Position numbers and translations under genes: made by a program
From: a virus
Strand: one strand, 5' to 3'
Length of the DNA: 40,884 bases
Virus record (IMG/VR): IMGVR_UViG_3300020057_000072
Coordinates: 1 to 40,884 of that record
Notes under the pieces: generated by a model
What the model saw: only the letters and a program-made list of their open reading frames with translations
Database searches by the model: none
What the model was told of the DNA's origin: nothing
Shown here: positions 16,174-23,022 of the stretch, piece by piece
Layout: each line of letters begins with the position of its first letter
Numbering within the stretch: position 1 is the first letter of the stretch

Positions 16174-17669
16174 TTACATATTCTTTGGCAAAAACATATT
16201 TAGATCGTGGATGGTCAGTCTTTCCTGTAATTCTCTCACTGGACGAGAAAGGTAAGGTGGCAAAGAAACCTGCTATTGCCTGGAGAGAGTACCAGGAGAG
16301 ATTGCCTACTGAAGTAGAGTTGCATAAATGGTTTGATGAGGAAAAATACAACGGGATTGGTCTTATAACTGGCAAGATAAGTCGAGTGGTTGTCGTGGAT
16401 GTAGACTCACTTGAGAATAAAGATTTTTATTCCTCTTCAACGGTAAAAACAATATCAGGAGGCTGGCATTTATATTACAAGTGGGATGAGGAAATAAGAA
16501 ATGACGTCGGAATTGAGGATAAGCCACTAGACTTTCGAGGTGATGGCGGTTTTGTAGTCCTTCCAGGGTCTTCTCTTGGTGATCAGTCGTATTCTTGGGA
16601 TAGAGATGCTGGGAATATGTATCTTGATATTCTTCCCGAGAAAATAAAAGCTCTTTTAAAAATAAGAAAGACAGTTGCTCCCGTATCTCATACGGATATT
16701 GCAGTTGATGGATTTCCAGAAGGTCATGAGGGGAATAGGAATAATACGGCTGCTCAGGTGGCTGGGATAATTTGTAAAAATATCTCAAGCAAATTGCTGC
16801 CGATTGTAGGGTATGGAATATTTAGTTACTGGAATAAGATAAAATGCCATCCTTCTCTTTCTGATTCTGAATTAAGATTAACATGGCAAAGTATATATCA
16901 GTTAGATAAAAGAAATAATCCAGAAGAACCCGAACATGTTGCTATTCATAGAGGAGAGGCTGTTACTGCCGAATATGAAAAAAGAAAATTAGAGTATGGA
17001 AACGGAATGGGAACAGGGTTTACTGCCCTTGATAAGTATTTTTCTTTTTTACCAGATCATCTCTATCTGCTTTCCGCACCGACATTTCACGGAAAAACGA
17101 CTTTAGCGTTAAATATAGCTGCAAGGATAGCTTCATATGGTGAAAATGTTTTGTTTTGCTCACTTGAGCAGGGTGTTTTTATTGCCCCTCGCATTGAAAG
17201 CATTGTTGGGAGATTTCCTGAAACACTCTCAGTATTAGAGTCAGACAGGACAATAACTATTCAAAAACTTACAGAATACATACGCCAGAAAAATCCTAAA
17301 ATAGTTTTTATTGACCATCTGCATTTTATCAAGAAAGAGGGAAGGGGGGTAACTGAGGACATAGACCAAATGATGATTGCCTTGCAGAATATGGCAAAAG
17401 AATTGCATATGCCTGTTTTTGTTATAGCTCATGTGCGAAAGTTAAATGCTGATAGAGAGCCTGTCCTTGATGATTTGAGAGATAGCTCTAGTCTTTCACA
17501 GATACCTTCGGTTGTTTTATTGTTATATAGGAAGCGAAATATAACAGAGGGATCAACCTCTTATCTTGAGGATCACGGTACGTTTTTTATTGCTAAAAAT
17601 AGAGTACAAGGTAAGACGGGTTCATTACAATTTAATTTAAAAGAGGGGGGAGAATTTGTCTTTTACTAA
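16170..17669 (+). CDS. Primase-polymerase / RecA-fold helicase fusion
   Basis: A 499-residue protein. Residues about 1-165 form a bifunctional primase-polymerase domain: the catalytic Asp pair in VVDVDS (77-79), SGGWHLYY (96-103) and FRGDGGFVVLPGS (122-134). Residues about 180-270 look like the PriCT linker (GNRNNTAAQ). Residues 280-499 are a DnaB/RecA-type ATPase with Walker A APTFHGKTT (303-311) and Walker B IVFIDHLHF (378-386). It should make primers and unwind the fork, with the O-like protein as probable loader at the origin. Codons are T/A-rich compared with backbone genes. Confidence 0.85.
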   Translation: MITYSLAKTYLDRGWSVFPVILSLDEKGKVAKKPAIAWREYQERLPTEVELHKWFDEEKYNGIGLITGKISRVVVVDVDSLENKDFYSSSTVKTISGGWHLYYKWDEEIRNDVGIEDKPLDFRGDGGFVVLPGSSLGDQSYSWDRDAGNMYLDILPEKIKALLKIRKTVAPVSHTDIAVDGFPEGHEGNRNNTAAQVAGIICKNISSKLLPIVGYGIFSYWNKIKCHPSLSDSELRLTWQSIYQLDKRNNPEEPEHVAIHRGEAVTAEYEKRKLEYGNGMGTGFTALDKYFSFLPDHLYLLSAPTFHGKTTLALNIAARIASYGENVLFCSLEQGVFIAPRIESIVGRFPETLSVLESDRTITIQKLTEYIRQKNPKIVFIDHLHFIKKEGRGVTEDIDQMMIALQNMAKELHMPVFVIAHVRKLNADREPVLDDLRDSSSLSQIPSVVLLLYRKRNITEGSTSYLEDHGTFFIAKNRVQGKTGSLQFNLKEGGEFVFY

Positions 17670-17670
17670 T

Positions 17671-18012
17671 ATGCAACAAGATTGCCAAAAATGTCAAGGT
17701 AGGCATAATTTATATTATTTAATAATGGCTAATGGTAATAGGGCTATGTTTGTTCTGTGTCCTACTGCCAAAGGCAGAGATGAGCTTTTTATCTTTTTTG
17801 TTTCTTTGAGAAAAGATTTACCTATTCCTTCCTATATCTCAGGATCAAAGGAATATGAACAGCTCAAACGGGATCTTGTCCCAGAGGGATTTAATGAAGC
17901 AGCTAGAAACACTTTATCAGCCTGGAAAAGAGCAAAACTAACCTTAAGAAATATGACTAGAGAACAAATAAACATAGTAAAAGAATATGTGAAAGGAAAT
18001 ATCAAATGGTGA
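17671..18012 (+). CDS. Hypothetical protein with possible CxxC motif
   Basis: A 113-residue protein. ATG 17671 was chosen, directly after the primase/helicase stop. A TTG at 17656 inside that gene would add five residues and sits closer to a GGGGGGAGAA ribosome site. The N-terminus has CQKC and the rest is helical and basic (ARNTLSAWKRAKLTLRNMT). No family recognised; it closes the replication set with the next small gene. Confidence 0.6.
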   Translation: MQQDCQKCQGRHNLYYLIMANGNRAMFVLCPTAKGRDELFIFFVSLRKDLPIPSYISGSKEYEQLKRDLVPEGFNEAARNTLSAWKRAKLTLRNMTREQINIVKEYVKGNIKW

Positions 18013-18164
18013 AGATAAGCAGTACAGATAAAGCCTGGATCAATGGCTATATGGATGCGGTAAGTCAGATTGAAAGTGATAGGGTTACAAATTGGTTAGC
18101 GGCTTTTGAGAAAAAGCATCGTAAAGATACTGACAAGAATTTAAGAGAATGGCTTAATAAGTAG
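18006..18164 (+). CDS. Small helical protein
   Basis: A 52-residue protein overlapping the preceding stop. It starts at ATG 18006, or GTG 18009. Its charged helical sequence (WLAAFEKKHRKDTDKNLREW) and tight overlap support a real gene. Function unknown. Confidence 0.5.
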   Translation: MVKISSTDKAWINGYMDAVSQIESDRVTNWLAAFEKKHRKDTDKNLREWLNK

Positions 18165-18344
18165 AATTTACTTTGGATGATGAGGCTAAAGAGGTCTGGA
18201 CGAATTAGAGGAGGCTCAAGGAAGACCGTAGGATGACCCCAGGATGACCCCAGACAGACTTTCTTTGCGTGGGGTGTATATTCCTATCATCCCCTCCTAG
18301 AATCGTATCCTAGGGGCAAGAACAGTAATGGTAATAAAATTGAA
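18165..18344 (+). ncRNA. Possible omega-RNA-like scaffold before the right end
   Basis: This 180-nt stretch has no convincing gene. It contains the near-tandem repeat AGGATGACCCC (twice) and a CCTAG/CTAGG stem inside a CCCC...GGGG pair, and runs into the right-end hairpin. In IS200/IS605 elements the region before the right end is transcribed as the guide scaffold for TnpB. Here no tnpB lies beside it, so it would be an orphan. Inferred from position and fold potential only. Confidence 0.35.
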
Positions 18345-18376
18345 GCCCCACTGGCTTTAGCCGTGGGAGTATGTCA
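18345..18376 (+). mobile_element. IS200/IS605-type right end, plus orientation (right border of cassette)
   Basis: The hairpin CCCAC-T-GGC-TTTA-GCC-GTGGG is followed by a short tail ending TATGTCA. Thirty-one bases are identical, inverted, to 14611-14641. It is a right end facing right, so the cassette 14611-18376 is bounded by two outward-facing right ends rather than a normal left/right pair. Confidence 0.8.
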
Positions 18377-18380
18377 GCAC

Positions 18381-18410
18381 TTGACACGACATACACACGT
18401 GTGCAATAAT
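18381..18410 (+). promoter_or_regulatory. Promoter with palindromic operator
   Basis: TTGACA (18381-18386), an 18-bp spacer and AATAAT (18405-18410), with the ATG 6 nt later. The spacer holds the perfect palindrome CACACGTGTG (18394-18403), a natural operator for the ribbon-helix-helix protein just downstream. The IS-type end stops 4 bp before the -35 box. The start TTGACACGACAT is shared with the groES promoter. Confidence 0.65.
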
Positions 18411-18416
18411 ACACTC

Positions 18417-18572
18417 ATGGAAACAAAACAAACAACCAAAAAGCGATTAGTACTCAAGGTGAACATAGAAACGATTAAGCAGGCGAAGATCCTCGCAGCG
18501 ATCGCCGAAACAACCGTAAGTCAACTCTTTGAAAATCTAGTAAACCGAAAGGAGAAACATGTCCAGCGATAA
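18417..18572 (+). CDS. Ribbon-helix-helix (Arc/CopG-type) repressor-like protein
   Basis: A 51-residue protein with the RHH pattern: a beta strand KRLVLKVNI (about 8-16), helix A IKQAKILAAIA, and helix B after the turn (TVSQLFENLVNR). Such dimers insert their strands into the major groove at palindromes. ATG 18417 was chosen over an upstream GTG that overlaps the promoter. The palindrome between its -35 and -10 boxes suggests self-repression. It leads the early recombination operon and overlaps the next gene by 14 nt. Confidence 0.75.
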   Translation: METKQTTKKRLVLKVNIETIKQAKILAAIAETTVSQLFENLVNRKEKHVQR

Positions 18573-19278
18573 TATAATAACCACAAAAGAATATAAAGCT
18601 ATTGATGTCTACAAGAAGGAACTCAAAGAGAAGCTGATGGAAAACATCGGAACAGCACAGGCGGTAGTTTTACTCAAACCGACACCAAAAGGCGAAAAGA
18701 GAAAAAGACTCATGAATCCCTCAAAACCAAAGGGACAATACAATCCAGAGTTCACCTACCTCGAACAAGCCTACGTTTCAGAAACCCTAGACATGGCACT
18801 AATGATGGACTGGGACTTAGTATTGACCAAGAGCGAAAGGATCGGAGAAGAAGCATTCGTAGAAGGATACATCGATGCAAGATTTAAAAACGGCATGAAA
18901 ATCAGACGATCCGGCTTCGGCGGAGCAGTCAAACGAAACAACGCAAACCAATCATGGGGAGATGTTTTCAAAGCAGCAACCTCAGACCTAATGAAAAACT
19001 GTGCAGCCAGAATGGGAATCGGCAGGGACTTATACCGACACGAAGAAAAGATCACAGAGGAATCAGTCCCACAAGGAACAGGCTCAAACGACGCATATAC
19101 AGAAGAAGGAAAAGTAGTAACCAGCACATCCCCGGACGGTGGAAAACCAGCAATGGCGTCGCAGTTTAACGCAATATCCTCTTTAATGGGATTAGACGAA
19201 GTACCAGAAGCAATGAAAGGATTCACCTTCCAACAGGCAGCCGACAAAATAAGAGAACTATCCCAAAAGAAAAAATAA
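18559..19278 (+). CDS. Rad52/Sak-like single-strand annealing protein
   Basis: A 239-residue protein. Residues 60-165 resemble the Rad52/Rad22 fold of phage annealing proteins: YLEQAYVSETLDMALM, a glycine turn SGFGG, then VFKAATSDLMKNCAARMGIG and GRDLY. It would anneal complementary single strands during replication-coupled recombination. The C-terminal third is a flexible linker and a short helix. A RecB-type nuclease lies two genes downstream, the usual partner pair. A ribosome site (AAAGGAG) precedes the start. RecT-like annealing proteins are the alternative. Confidence 0.6.
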   Translation: MSSDNIITTKEYKAIDVYKKELKEKLMENIGTAQAVVLLKPTPKGEKRKRLMNPSKPKGQYNPEFTYLEQAYVSETLDMALMMDWDLVLTKSERIGEEAFVEGYIDARFKNGMKIRRSGFGGAVKRNNANQSWGDVFKAATSDLMKNCAARMGIGRDLYRHEEKITEESVPQGTGSNDAYTEEGKVVTSTSPDGGKPAMASQFNAISSLMGLDEVPEAMKGFTFQQAADKIRELSQKKK

Positions 19279-19279
19279 T

Positions 19280-19681
19280 ATGAACACAGTAGCGACAAAA
19301 CCATCAATAAACTTGCAGGAGATCCAAAACGCAATCCTCCCAGCAGACATGAAATACGAGGACATCCTCGACATGCTCTCCAGAGCAAACAACGCCCTCG
19401 AACAAGTCGAGGCTTATATATCAGTATTGAAAGACGAACTCCGAATCCGTCTGGACGAAGAACAACTCTCAGGAAAAGCCGTCGGCAACTGGGGAATCAG
19501 TAAAGCGACACGTCTCTCTTTTAAAACAACCCTCGAAGAAGCACAAGCTCTTGCTGCAACAAAAGAAGTCCCCGACCCAGCCAAGCTAAAGAAGCTCCTT
19601 GCAGCCGGAGTTGCAGTACCGGGAGTATCAAAATCAGAATATATCATGGTACGCCAAATCGAAAAGGAGAAAGCAGCATGA
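19280..19681 (+). CDS. Recombination-operon hypothetical protein
   Basis: A 133-residue protein with a helical coiled-coil-like first half (LSRANNALEQVEAYISVLK) and a C-terminal PDPAKLKKLLAAGVAVPGV segment. Phages often place Gp157-like or Gam-like nuclease-modulating proteins at this point, and the size and charge are compatible, but I cannot assign it. It starts 1 nt after the annealing gene. Confidence 0.6.
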   Translation: MNTVATKPSINLQEIQNAILPADMKYEDILDMLSRANNALEQVEAYISVLKDELRIRLDEEQLSGKAVGNWGISKATRLSFKTTLEEAQALAATKEVPDPAKLKKLLAAGVAVPGVSKSEYIMVRQIEKEKAA

Positions 19682-19740
19682 CAACCTACAAAGTGAAGGA
19701 ACAAAACGTAATCGAGAAAAATATAACAAACAAAACATGA
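19678..19740 (+). CDS. 20-residue micro-ORF linking two genes
   Basis: The start overlaps the preceding TGA (ATGA) and its own TGA overlaps the next ATG (ATGA), a double coupling that suggests it is translated. The peptide is polar and basic. It may serve only to carry ribosomes between the flanking genes. Confidence 0.4.
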   Translation: MTTYKVKEQNVIEKNITNKT

Positions 19741-20366
19741 AAACCAACCTATCCTATTCCACGATGAACGCAGTAATAAACGAACCCCATGTATGGCTCT
19801 GCAAGCAGATGGGACTCAAGACCTATCAGACTAACGCAATGGCGGAAGGAAAAGCAGCACACCGAATAATCCAAGACCACGTATCGGGAGTAAAAATAAA
19901 CGAAGCCCTAGCCAAGAAAAACCTCCCAACATTCTCCATAGTAGAAGAAAAGGAATGGGACGACAGACTCAAAACCACATTCGAGATAAACGACAAATAC
20001 TCATTTCACGGATGGCTTGACGGAAAAGAACCAGAACGAGGCGACCTCCTCGAAATCAAGACAGGGAAAAGTTGGAGCGTCGGAGAGTTTGCAAGACTGG
20101 TTCAATGGAAGCTATACGCAGTCGGAGAACCAAAGTATAAAAAGATTTACTTTGTAAACGCACCACGCGATCCAGAAATCTGGATGCCGGAAACAATAAA
20201 GATATTCGCACAAGACCTAACCCCGGAACATGCGAAGGCAGCTCAGGATTTTATAACCAAAGCAATCGACATAATAGAACACATCAAAGAGCAGACCCTA
20301 AACATACCGCACAAGAGTAGATATTGTTATTACATTGACTGTCCCTTTTGTGAAAGCATTCAATAA
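19737..20366 (+). CDS. RecB/Cas4-type PD-(D/E)XK exonuclease
   Basis: A 209-residue protein. The nuclease core is visible: EGKAAHR with His42, GWLDG with Asp95, LLEIKTG with Glu106 and Lys108, and Gln123 in QWKLYA. It starts with LSYSTMNAV, typical of the PDDEXK_1 group. The C-terminal CPFC pair is only part of the cysteine set of Cas4/AddB-type iron-sulphur nucleases. It would resect DNA ends to feed the annealing protein upstream. The ATG was chosen at the overlap with the preceding stop. Confidence 0.75.
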   Translation: MKTNLSYSTMNAVINEPHVWLCKQMGLKTYQTNAMAEGKAAHRIIQDHVSGVKINEALAKKNLPTFSIVEEKEWDDRLKTTFEINDKYSFHGWLDGKEPERGDLLEIKTGKSWSVGEFARLVQWKLYAVGEPKYKKIYFVNAPRDPEIWMPETIKIFAQDLTPEHAKAAQDFITKAIDIIEHIKEQTLNIPHKSRYCYYIDCPFCESIQ

Positions 20367-20596
20367 TGAAGTTAATAAGAGTTAAATCATTCACAGACCC
20401 AAACATTGAGTACACTGTAAGACAAACAGAGGACGGCGACTGGCTCTGCTCGTGTCCCAACTTCCTAACCAGAGCAAAGCAGATTATAATGTGTAAGCAC
20501 ATAGGAAAAGTTATCCATGACGAGAAGGCAAACACTACTGGTAAAACTGCTGATGCTTATAATAATGCTCCTGCAATTAGTGAAAGTTTACGTTAG
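20366..20596 (+). CDS. SWIM zinc-finger protein
   Basis: A 76-residue protein with the SWIM pattern CSC (about residues 29-31) followed by CKH (about 43-45), a zinc-binding fold for DNA or protein contact. The start overlaps the nuclease stop by one base. The last 27 codons overlap the FtsL-like gene in another frame, so part of the SWIM tail or of the FtsL-like membrane helix is overprinted. Confidence 0.7.
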   Translation: MKLIRVKSFTDPNIEYTVRQTEDGDWLCSCPNFLTRAKQIIMCKHIGKVIHDEKANTTGKTADAYNNAPAISESLR

Positions 20597-20780
20597 CAAC
20601 GATCTGGCGACGGACGGAATCCAGCTAGGAGAACTACAGGAACAAACCAGAGAAATACAAAAGCAGAACAAAATCCTTCGAGAAGAAATACTCAAACGAA
20701 GCAGTCTCCGACACCTAACAGAAGAAGCAGAGAAGCAAGGATTCGTCCCTGCACAATACATTTATTTATATGATCGGTAG
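20517..20780 (+). CDS. FtsL/FtsB-like septum protein
   Basis: An 87-residue protein: a hydrophobic helix (about 8-26, LLVKLLMLIIMLLQLVKVYV), then SNDLATDGIQL, a coiled coil (about 36-62, IQKQNKILREEILK) and the tail SSLRHLTEEAEKQGF. This order of one membrane helix, a SNxLAT motif, a leucine coil and SSLxxxxxxAxxxGF is that of bacterial FtsL/DivIC-type division proteins, as I recall it. It could bind host FtsQ/FtsB partners and disturb septation. It ends at the border of the TnpB element. Confidence 0.5.
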   Translation: MTRRQTLLVKLLMLIIMLLQLVKVYVSNDLATDGIQLGELQEQTREIQKQNKILREEILKRSSLRHLTEEAEKQGFVPAQYIYLYDR

Positions 20781-22015
20781 AGTCAAGTGACTTTGCCCGC
20801 AATCCCACCTCTTTTAAGGGTGGGTCAAGGGCAAACTTGACTATATTCATTTTTTAAGTTAAAATGCATTTTATGAGAACTTTCGAGTATAAACTCAGAC
20901 CAAACAAAACACAGGAGCAAGAGTTGGACAGGCTACTTTGGGAAACAAAGTGTCTTTACAATTCTGCTCTCGAACAGCTCATAAATCACTATAAAGAAAC
21001 AGGCAAGCATCTCAACCGCTTCACTCACGATAGGCTGTGGAACAAAGAAACTTGTCCACAGTTACCAGCGGTTTTGGTAGATACCACTATTCTCAGACTT
21101 CACCAATCATTTGCTAACTTCTTCAGAAGGTTGAAGACAGGGGGAAAGCCAGGTTTCCCAAGATTTAAGAGTATTCATAGGTGGAGTAGTTTTAGCTTTA
21201 GGGATTATAAAAGCGGTGGCCGTGTTGTTGAGGATAGGTTACATATAAACCCGAAGACAAAAGTTAAAATAATTCTGCATAGACCACTAGAAGGTACGCC
21301 CAAGTTCACCAGAGTAGTTAAACGGGTAGACGGATATTATGTTCAAGTGGTTTGCGAAATGCCAGAAATTAAAGAAAAAGAATTAGATATTAATAAAGCG
21401 GTAGGGCTTGATGTGGGACTTCGTTACTTTGTGGCAGACAGTAATGGCGAAAAACACAAAGCCCCAAAATTCTTCAGAAAATCAGAGTATAAACTAGCAA
21501 AACAACAGCGTTTTCTTGCTAAGAAACAAAAAGGGGGTGCAAACCGTGGAAAGGCAAGAAAGCTGGTCGCAAAAACACATTTAACCATAAGCCGTCAACG
21601 AAAAGACTTTATACACAAATTAGCGTTCAAGTATTCTAACGAGAACGACATTGTGTGTATGGAAAATCTCAATGTACAAGGCATGTTAAAAAATCACTGT
21701 CTCGCTAAAAGTATCAGTGATGCTTCGTGGACAATGTTTCAATCATTTGTATCGTACAAGGTGCAAAACCTCGGCAAACGATTGGTATTGGTCAACCCTG
21801 CATACACATCTCAAATCTGTTCAGAGTGTGGGGCGATTGTTAAAAAATCTCTTTCACAAAGAACTCATTTTTGTCCAGAGTGCTTGTATGTAGAAGACCG
21901 AGATGTCAACGCAGGGAAAAATATATTGCGTTTAGGGTTGGTTCAACCCTTTGGCCAGAATAGCTCATTGGAGCGTTTTATTACCCAAGAAGCCCACGGA
22001 TTTATTCGTGGGTAG
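20781..22015 (+). mobile_element. TnpB-only IS200/IS605-family element (IS1341-like)
   Basis: The left end is a three-tier hairpin: AGTCAAGT/ACTTGACT, TTTGCCC/GGGCAAA, CCCACC/GGTGGG (20781-20842). The right end hairpin is CCCACG/CGTGGG (21993-22012), inside the tnpB 3' end. GGTAG flanks the left side (20776-20780) and also ends the element (22011-22015). Removing one copy of the 1235-bp element restores an open NinG-like gene, so the borders are precise. No tnpA is present; mobility would need a transposase in trans. Confidence 0.8.
20864..22015 (+). CDS. tnpB: TnpB RNA-guided nuclease
   Basis: A 383-residue protein (a start at ATG 20873 would give MRTFEYKLRP). The RuvC triad is intact: Asp183 in GLDVGLRYF, Glu267 in MENLNVQG and Asp347 in DRDVNAGKNI. 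The zinc ribbon is intact: CSEC (319-322) and CPEC (337-340). The length is normal for the family. With an omega RNA read from the right end it should cut DNA next to a target-adjacent motif, favouring element retention. The 3' end encodes the right-end hairpin. Confidence 0.9.
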   Translation: MHFMRTFEYKLRPNKTQEQELDRLLWETKCLYNSALEQLINHYKETGKHLNRFTHDRLWNKETCPQLPAVLVDTTILRLHQSFANFFRRLKTGGKPGFPRFKSIHRWSSFSFRDYKSGGRVVEDRLHINPKTKVKIILHRPLEGTPKFTRVVKRVDGYYVQVVCEMPEIKEKELDINKAVGLDVGLRYFVADSNGEKHKAPKFFRKSEYKLAKQQRFLAKKQKGGANRGKARKLVAKTHLTISRQRKDFIHKLAFKYSNENDIVCMENLNVQGMLKNHCLAKSISDASWTMFQSFVSYKVQNLGKRLVLVNPAYTSQICSECGAIVKKSLSQRTHFCPECLYVEDRDVNAGKNILRLGLVQPFGQNSSLERFITQEAHGFIRG

Positions 22016-22388
22016 ATTCACAATAGACCCGGCAGACAAATGGTTCTCCCTTTATATTAGAATGAGAGATAACTGGACGTGTCAAAGATGTGGAAGCTAC
22101 AACCCAAAGGGACAACAAAACTCACACTACTTCGGAAGAACCCGCGAAAGAGTAAGGTTCGACGAGGAAAACTGCGACACTCTCTGCCACGGATGTCATC
22201 GCTACTGGGAAAAAGAAGACAGAGAGGCGTACCGAGTATTCAAAATAACCCAGCTTGGAGAGATTGGATATCAAAAACTAACGGCAAGAGCTAACACCAC
22301 ACAAACGACAAACCGAAAAATAGAGCGAAATTTAATACAAATCCACTACGCCAAAAAGGTAAAAGAGATGGAAAAAACTATGATCTAA
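22016..22388 (+). pseudogene. NinG/HNH-like recombination endonuclease, split by TnpB element
   Basis: The bulk of the gene is here: DPADKWFSLYIRMRDNW, CQRCG, then SHYFGRTRERVRFDEENC and CHGCH, which fits NinG/Rap-type or related HNH phage nucleases that process recombination intermediates. The original start is ATG 20770 (ATG ATC GGT AG), overlapping the FtsL-like stop, with the element between codon 4 positions 2 and 3. The frame is open back into the element to TTG 21951, so a fusion product or restart (ATG in YIRMRDNW) could still be made. Confidence 0.7.
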
Positions 22389-22431
22389 AATAAATACCCA
22401 ACCTCCCTACCGATTCTTAAGATTTAGCTTA

Positions 22432-22461
22432 TTGACACGACATCACCCTATAGAGTATATT
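22432..22461 (+). promoter_or_regulatory. Promoter of the chaperonin cluster, leaderless type
   Basis: TTGACA (22432-22437), an 18-bp spacer and TATATT (22456-22461). The groES ATG is 8 nt later at 22470, so transcription should begin at or next to the start codon. The first bases TTGACACGACAT match the promoter at 18381, which suggests the same early timing. Confidence 0.65.
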
Positions 22462-22469
22462 AAATACGG

Positions 22470-22739
22470 ATGACACCAGCCAAGAATACAGTTATACTAA
22501 GAGCTACTAAGCTAAAAACCAAATCAGGACTGGAGTCGATAGAAACAGGCAAAAACGCTCCCGAAATCGGAGTCATAGTAAAGATAGGAACAGGGACTCC
22601 ACCAGTTAAAATCGCAGAAGGAGATACCATCGTGTACCGCAAGTACATGGAGAACAAAGTCTATATCCCAACCGAAGGGGAAGAATTGAACTTCATCGAC
22701 TTTAAAGATATAGTCGCAAACTTAGGAAAACAAAAATGA
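22470..22739 (+). CDS. groES: Co-chaperonin GroES
   Basis: An 89-residue protein with the GroES beta-barrel pattern: NTVILRATKLKTKSG, a mobile loop region (about 20-33, ESIETGKNAPEIG), GVIVKIGTG, AEGDTIVYRKYMENK and a final FIDFKDIVANL, the usual C-terminal strand and helix. It caps the GroEL ring and sets the folding chamber. GroEL is two genes downstream. The mobile loop is diverged, as expected for a protein matched to its own phage GroEL. Confidence 0.8.
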   Translation: MTPAKNTVILRATKLKTKSGLESIETGKNAPEIGVIVKIGTGTPPVKIAEGDTIVYRKYMENKVYIPTEGEELNFIDFKDIVANLGKQK

Positions 22740-22942
22740 ATAACGATACAAAATTAGAATACGTTCACAAACTACTGACAAAGGCATTTGAAACCTTGAT
22801 GGAAGAAAAGAAAGCCAAACCCTCTCGTGAAAACTCCGAAACCCTCACCTTACTGGAAACCGCAATGATGTGGAACAACAAAGACCGAGCCGTCAAAGGC
22901 GAATTAGAAAAATCCGACACTCATATCCAGCAACAGCAATGA
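22736..22942 (+). CDS. Acb2/Tad1-like cyclic-nucleotide sponge (anti-CBASS/Thoeris candidate)
   Basis: A 68-residue protein. An N-terminal helix (VHKLLTKAFETLMEEK) is followed by PSRENSETLTLLETAMMWNN. This is close to the hairpin motif of the Acb2/Tad1 group as I remember it (SRExSxxLTxLExAxMWxN). Those proteins bind cyclic di/trinucleotides or NAD-derived signals and so block CBASS or Thoeris defence. The gene overlaps groES by 4 nt (ATGA), placing anti-defence and chaperonins in one unit. A structural or binding test is lacking, so it remains a candidate. Confidence 0.55.
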   Translation: MNNDTKLEYVHKLLTKAFETLMEEKKAKPSRENSETLTLLETAMMWNNKDRAVKGELEKSDTHIQQQQ

Positions 22943-22945
22943 CGA

Positions 22946-23016
22946 TCCCGAATCGTCTAGCGGTAGGATAGCTGACTTTGAATCAGCAGAGTGAAGTTCG
23001 AATCTTTATTCGGGAA
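22946..23016 (+). tRNA. tRNA-Gln (anticodon TTG)
   Basis: The acceptor stem TCCCGAA/TTCGGGA is perfect. The D-arm is GTC/GAT around TAGCGGTAG. The anticodon stem GCTGA/TCAGC has the loop CTTTGAA (anticodon TTG). The T-arm is TGAAG/CTTTA with TTCGAAT. The discriminator is A and no CCA is encoded. The groEL ATG begins 6 nt after the discriminator base. It reads CAA, a common codon in this genome's late genes. Confidence 0.92.
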
Positions 23017-23022
23017 CAACAA

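Noticed and set aside
22978-23022. TTG start giving GroEL 15 extra residues
   Set aside because: The extra codons lie within the tRNA-Gln body, and GroEL similarity begins at the ATG 23023.
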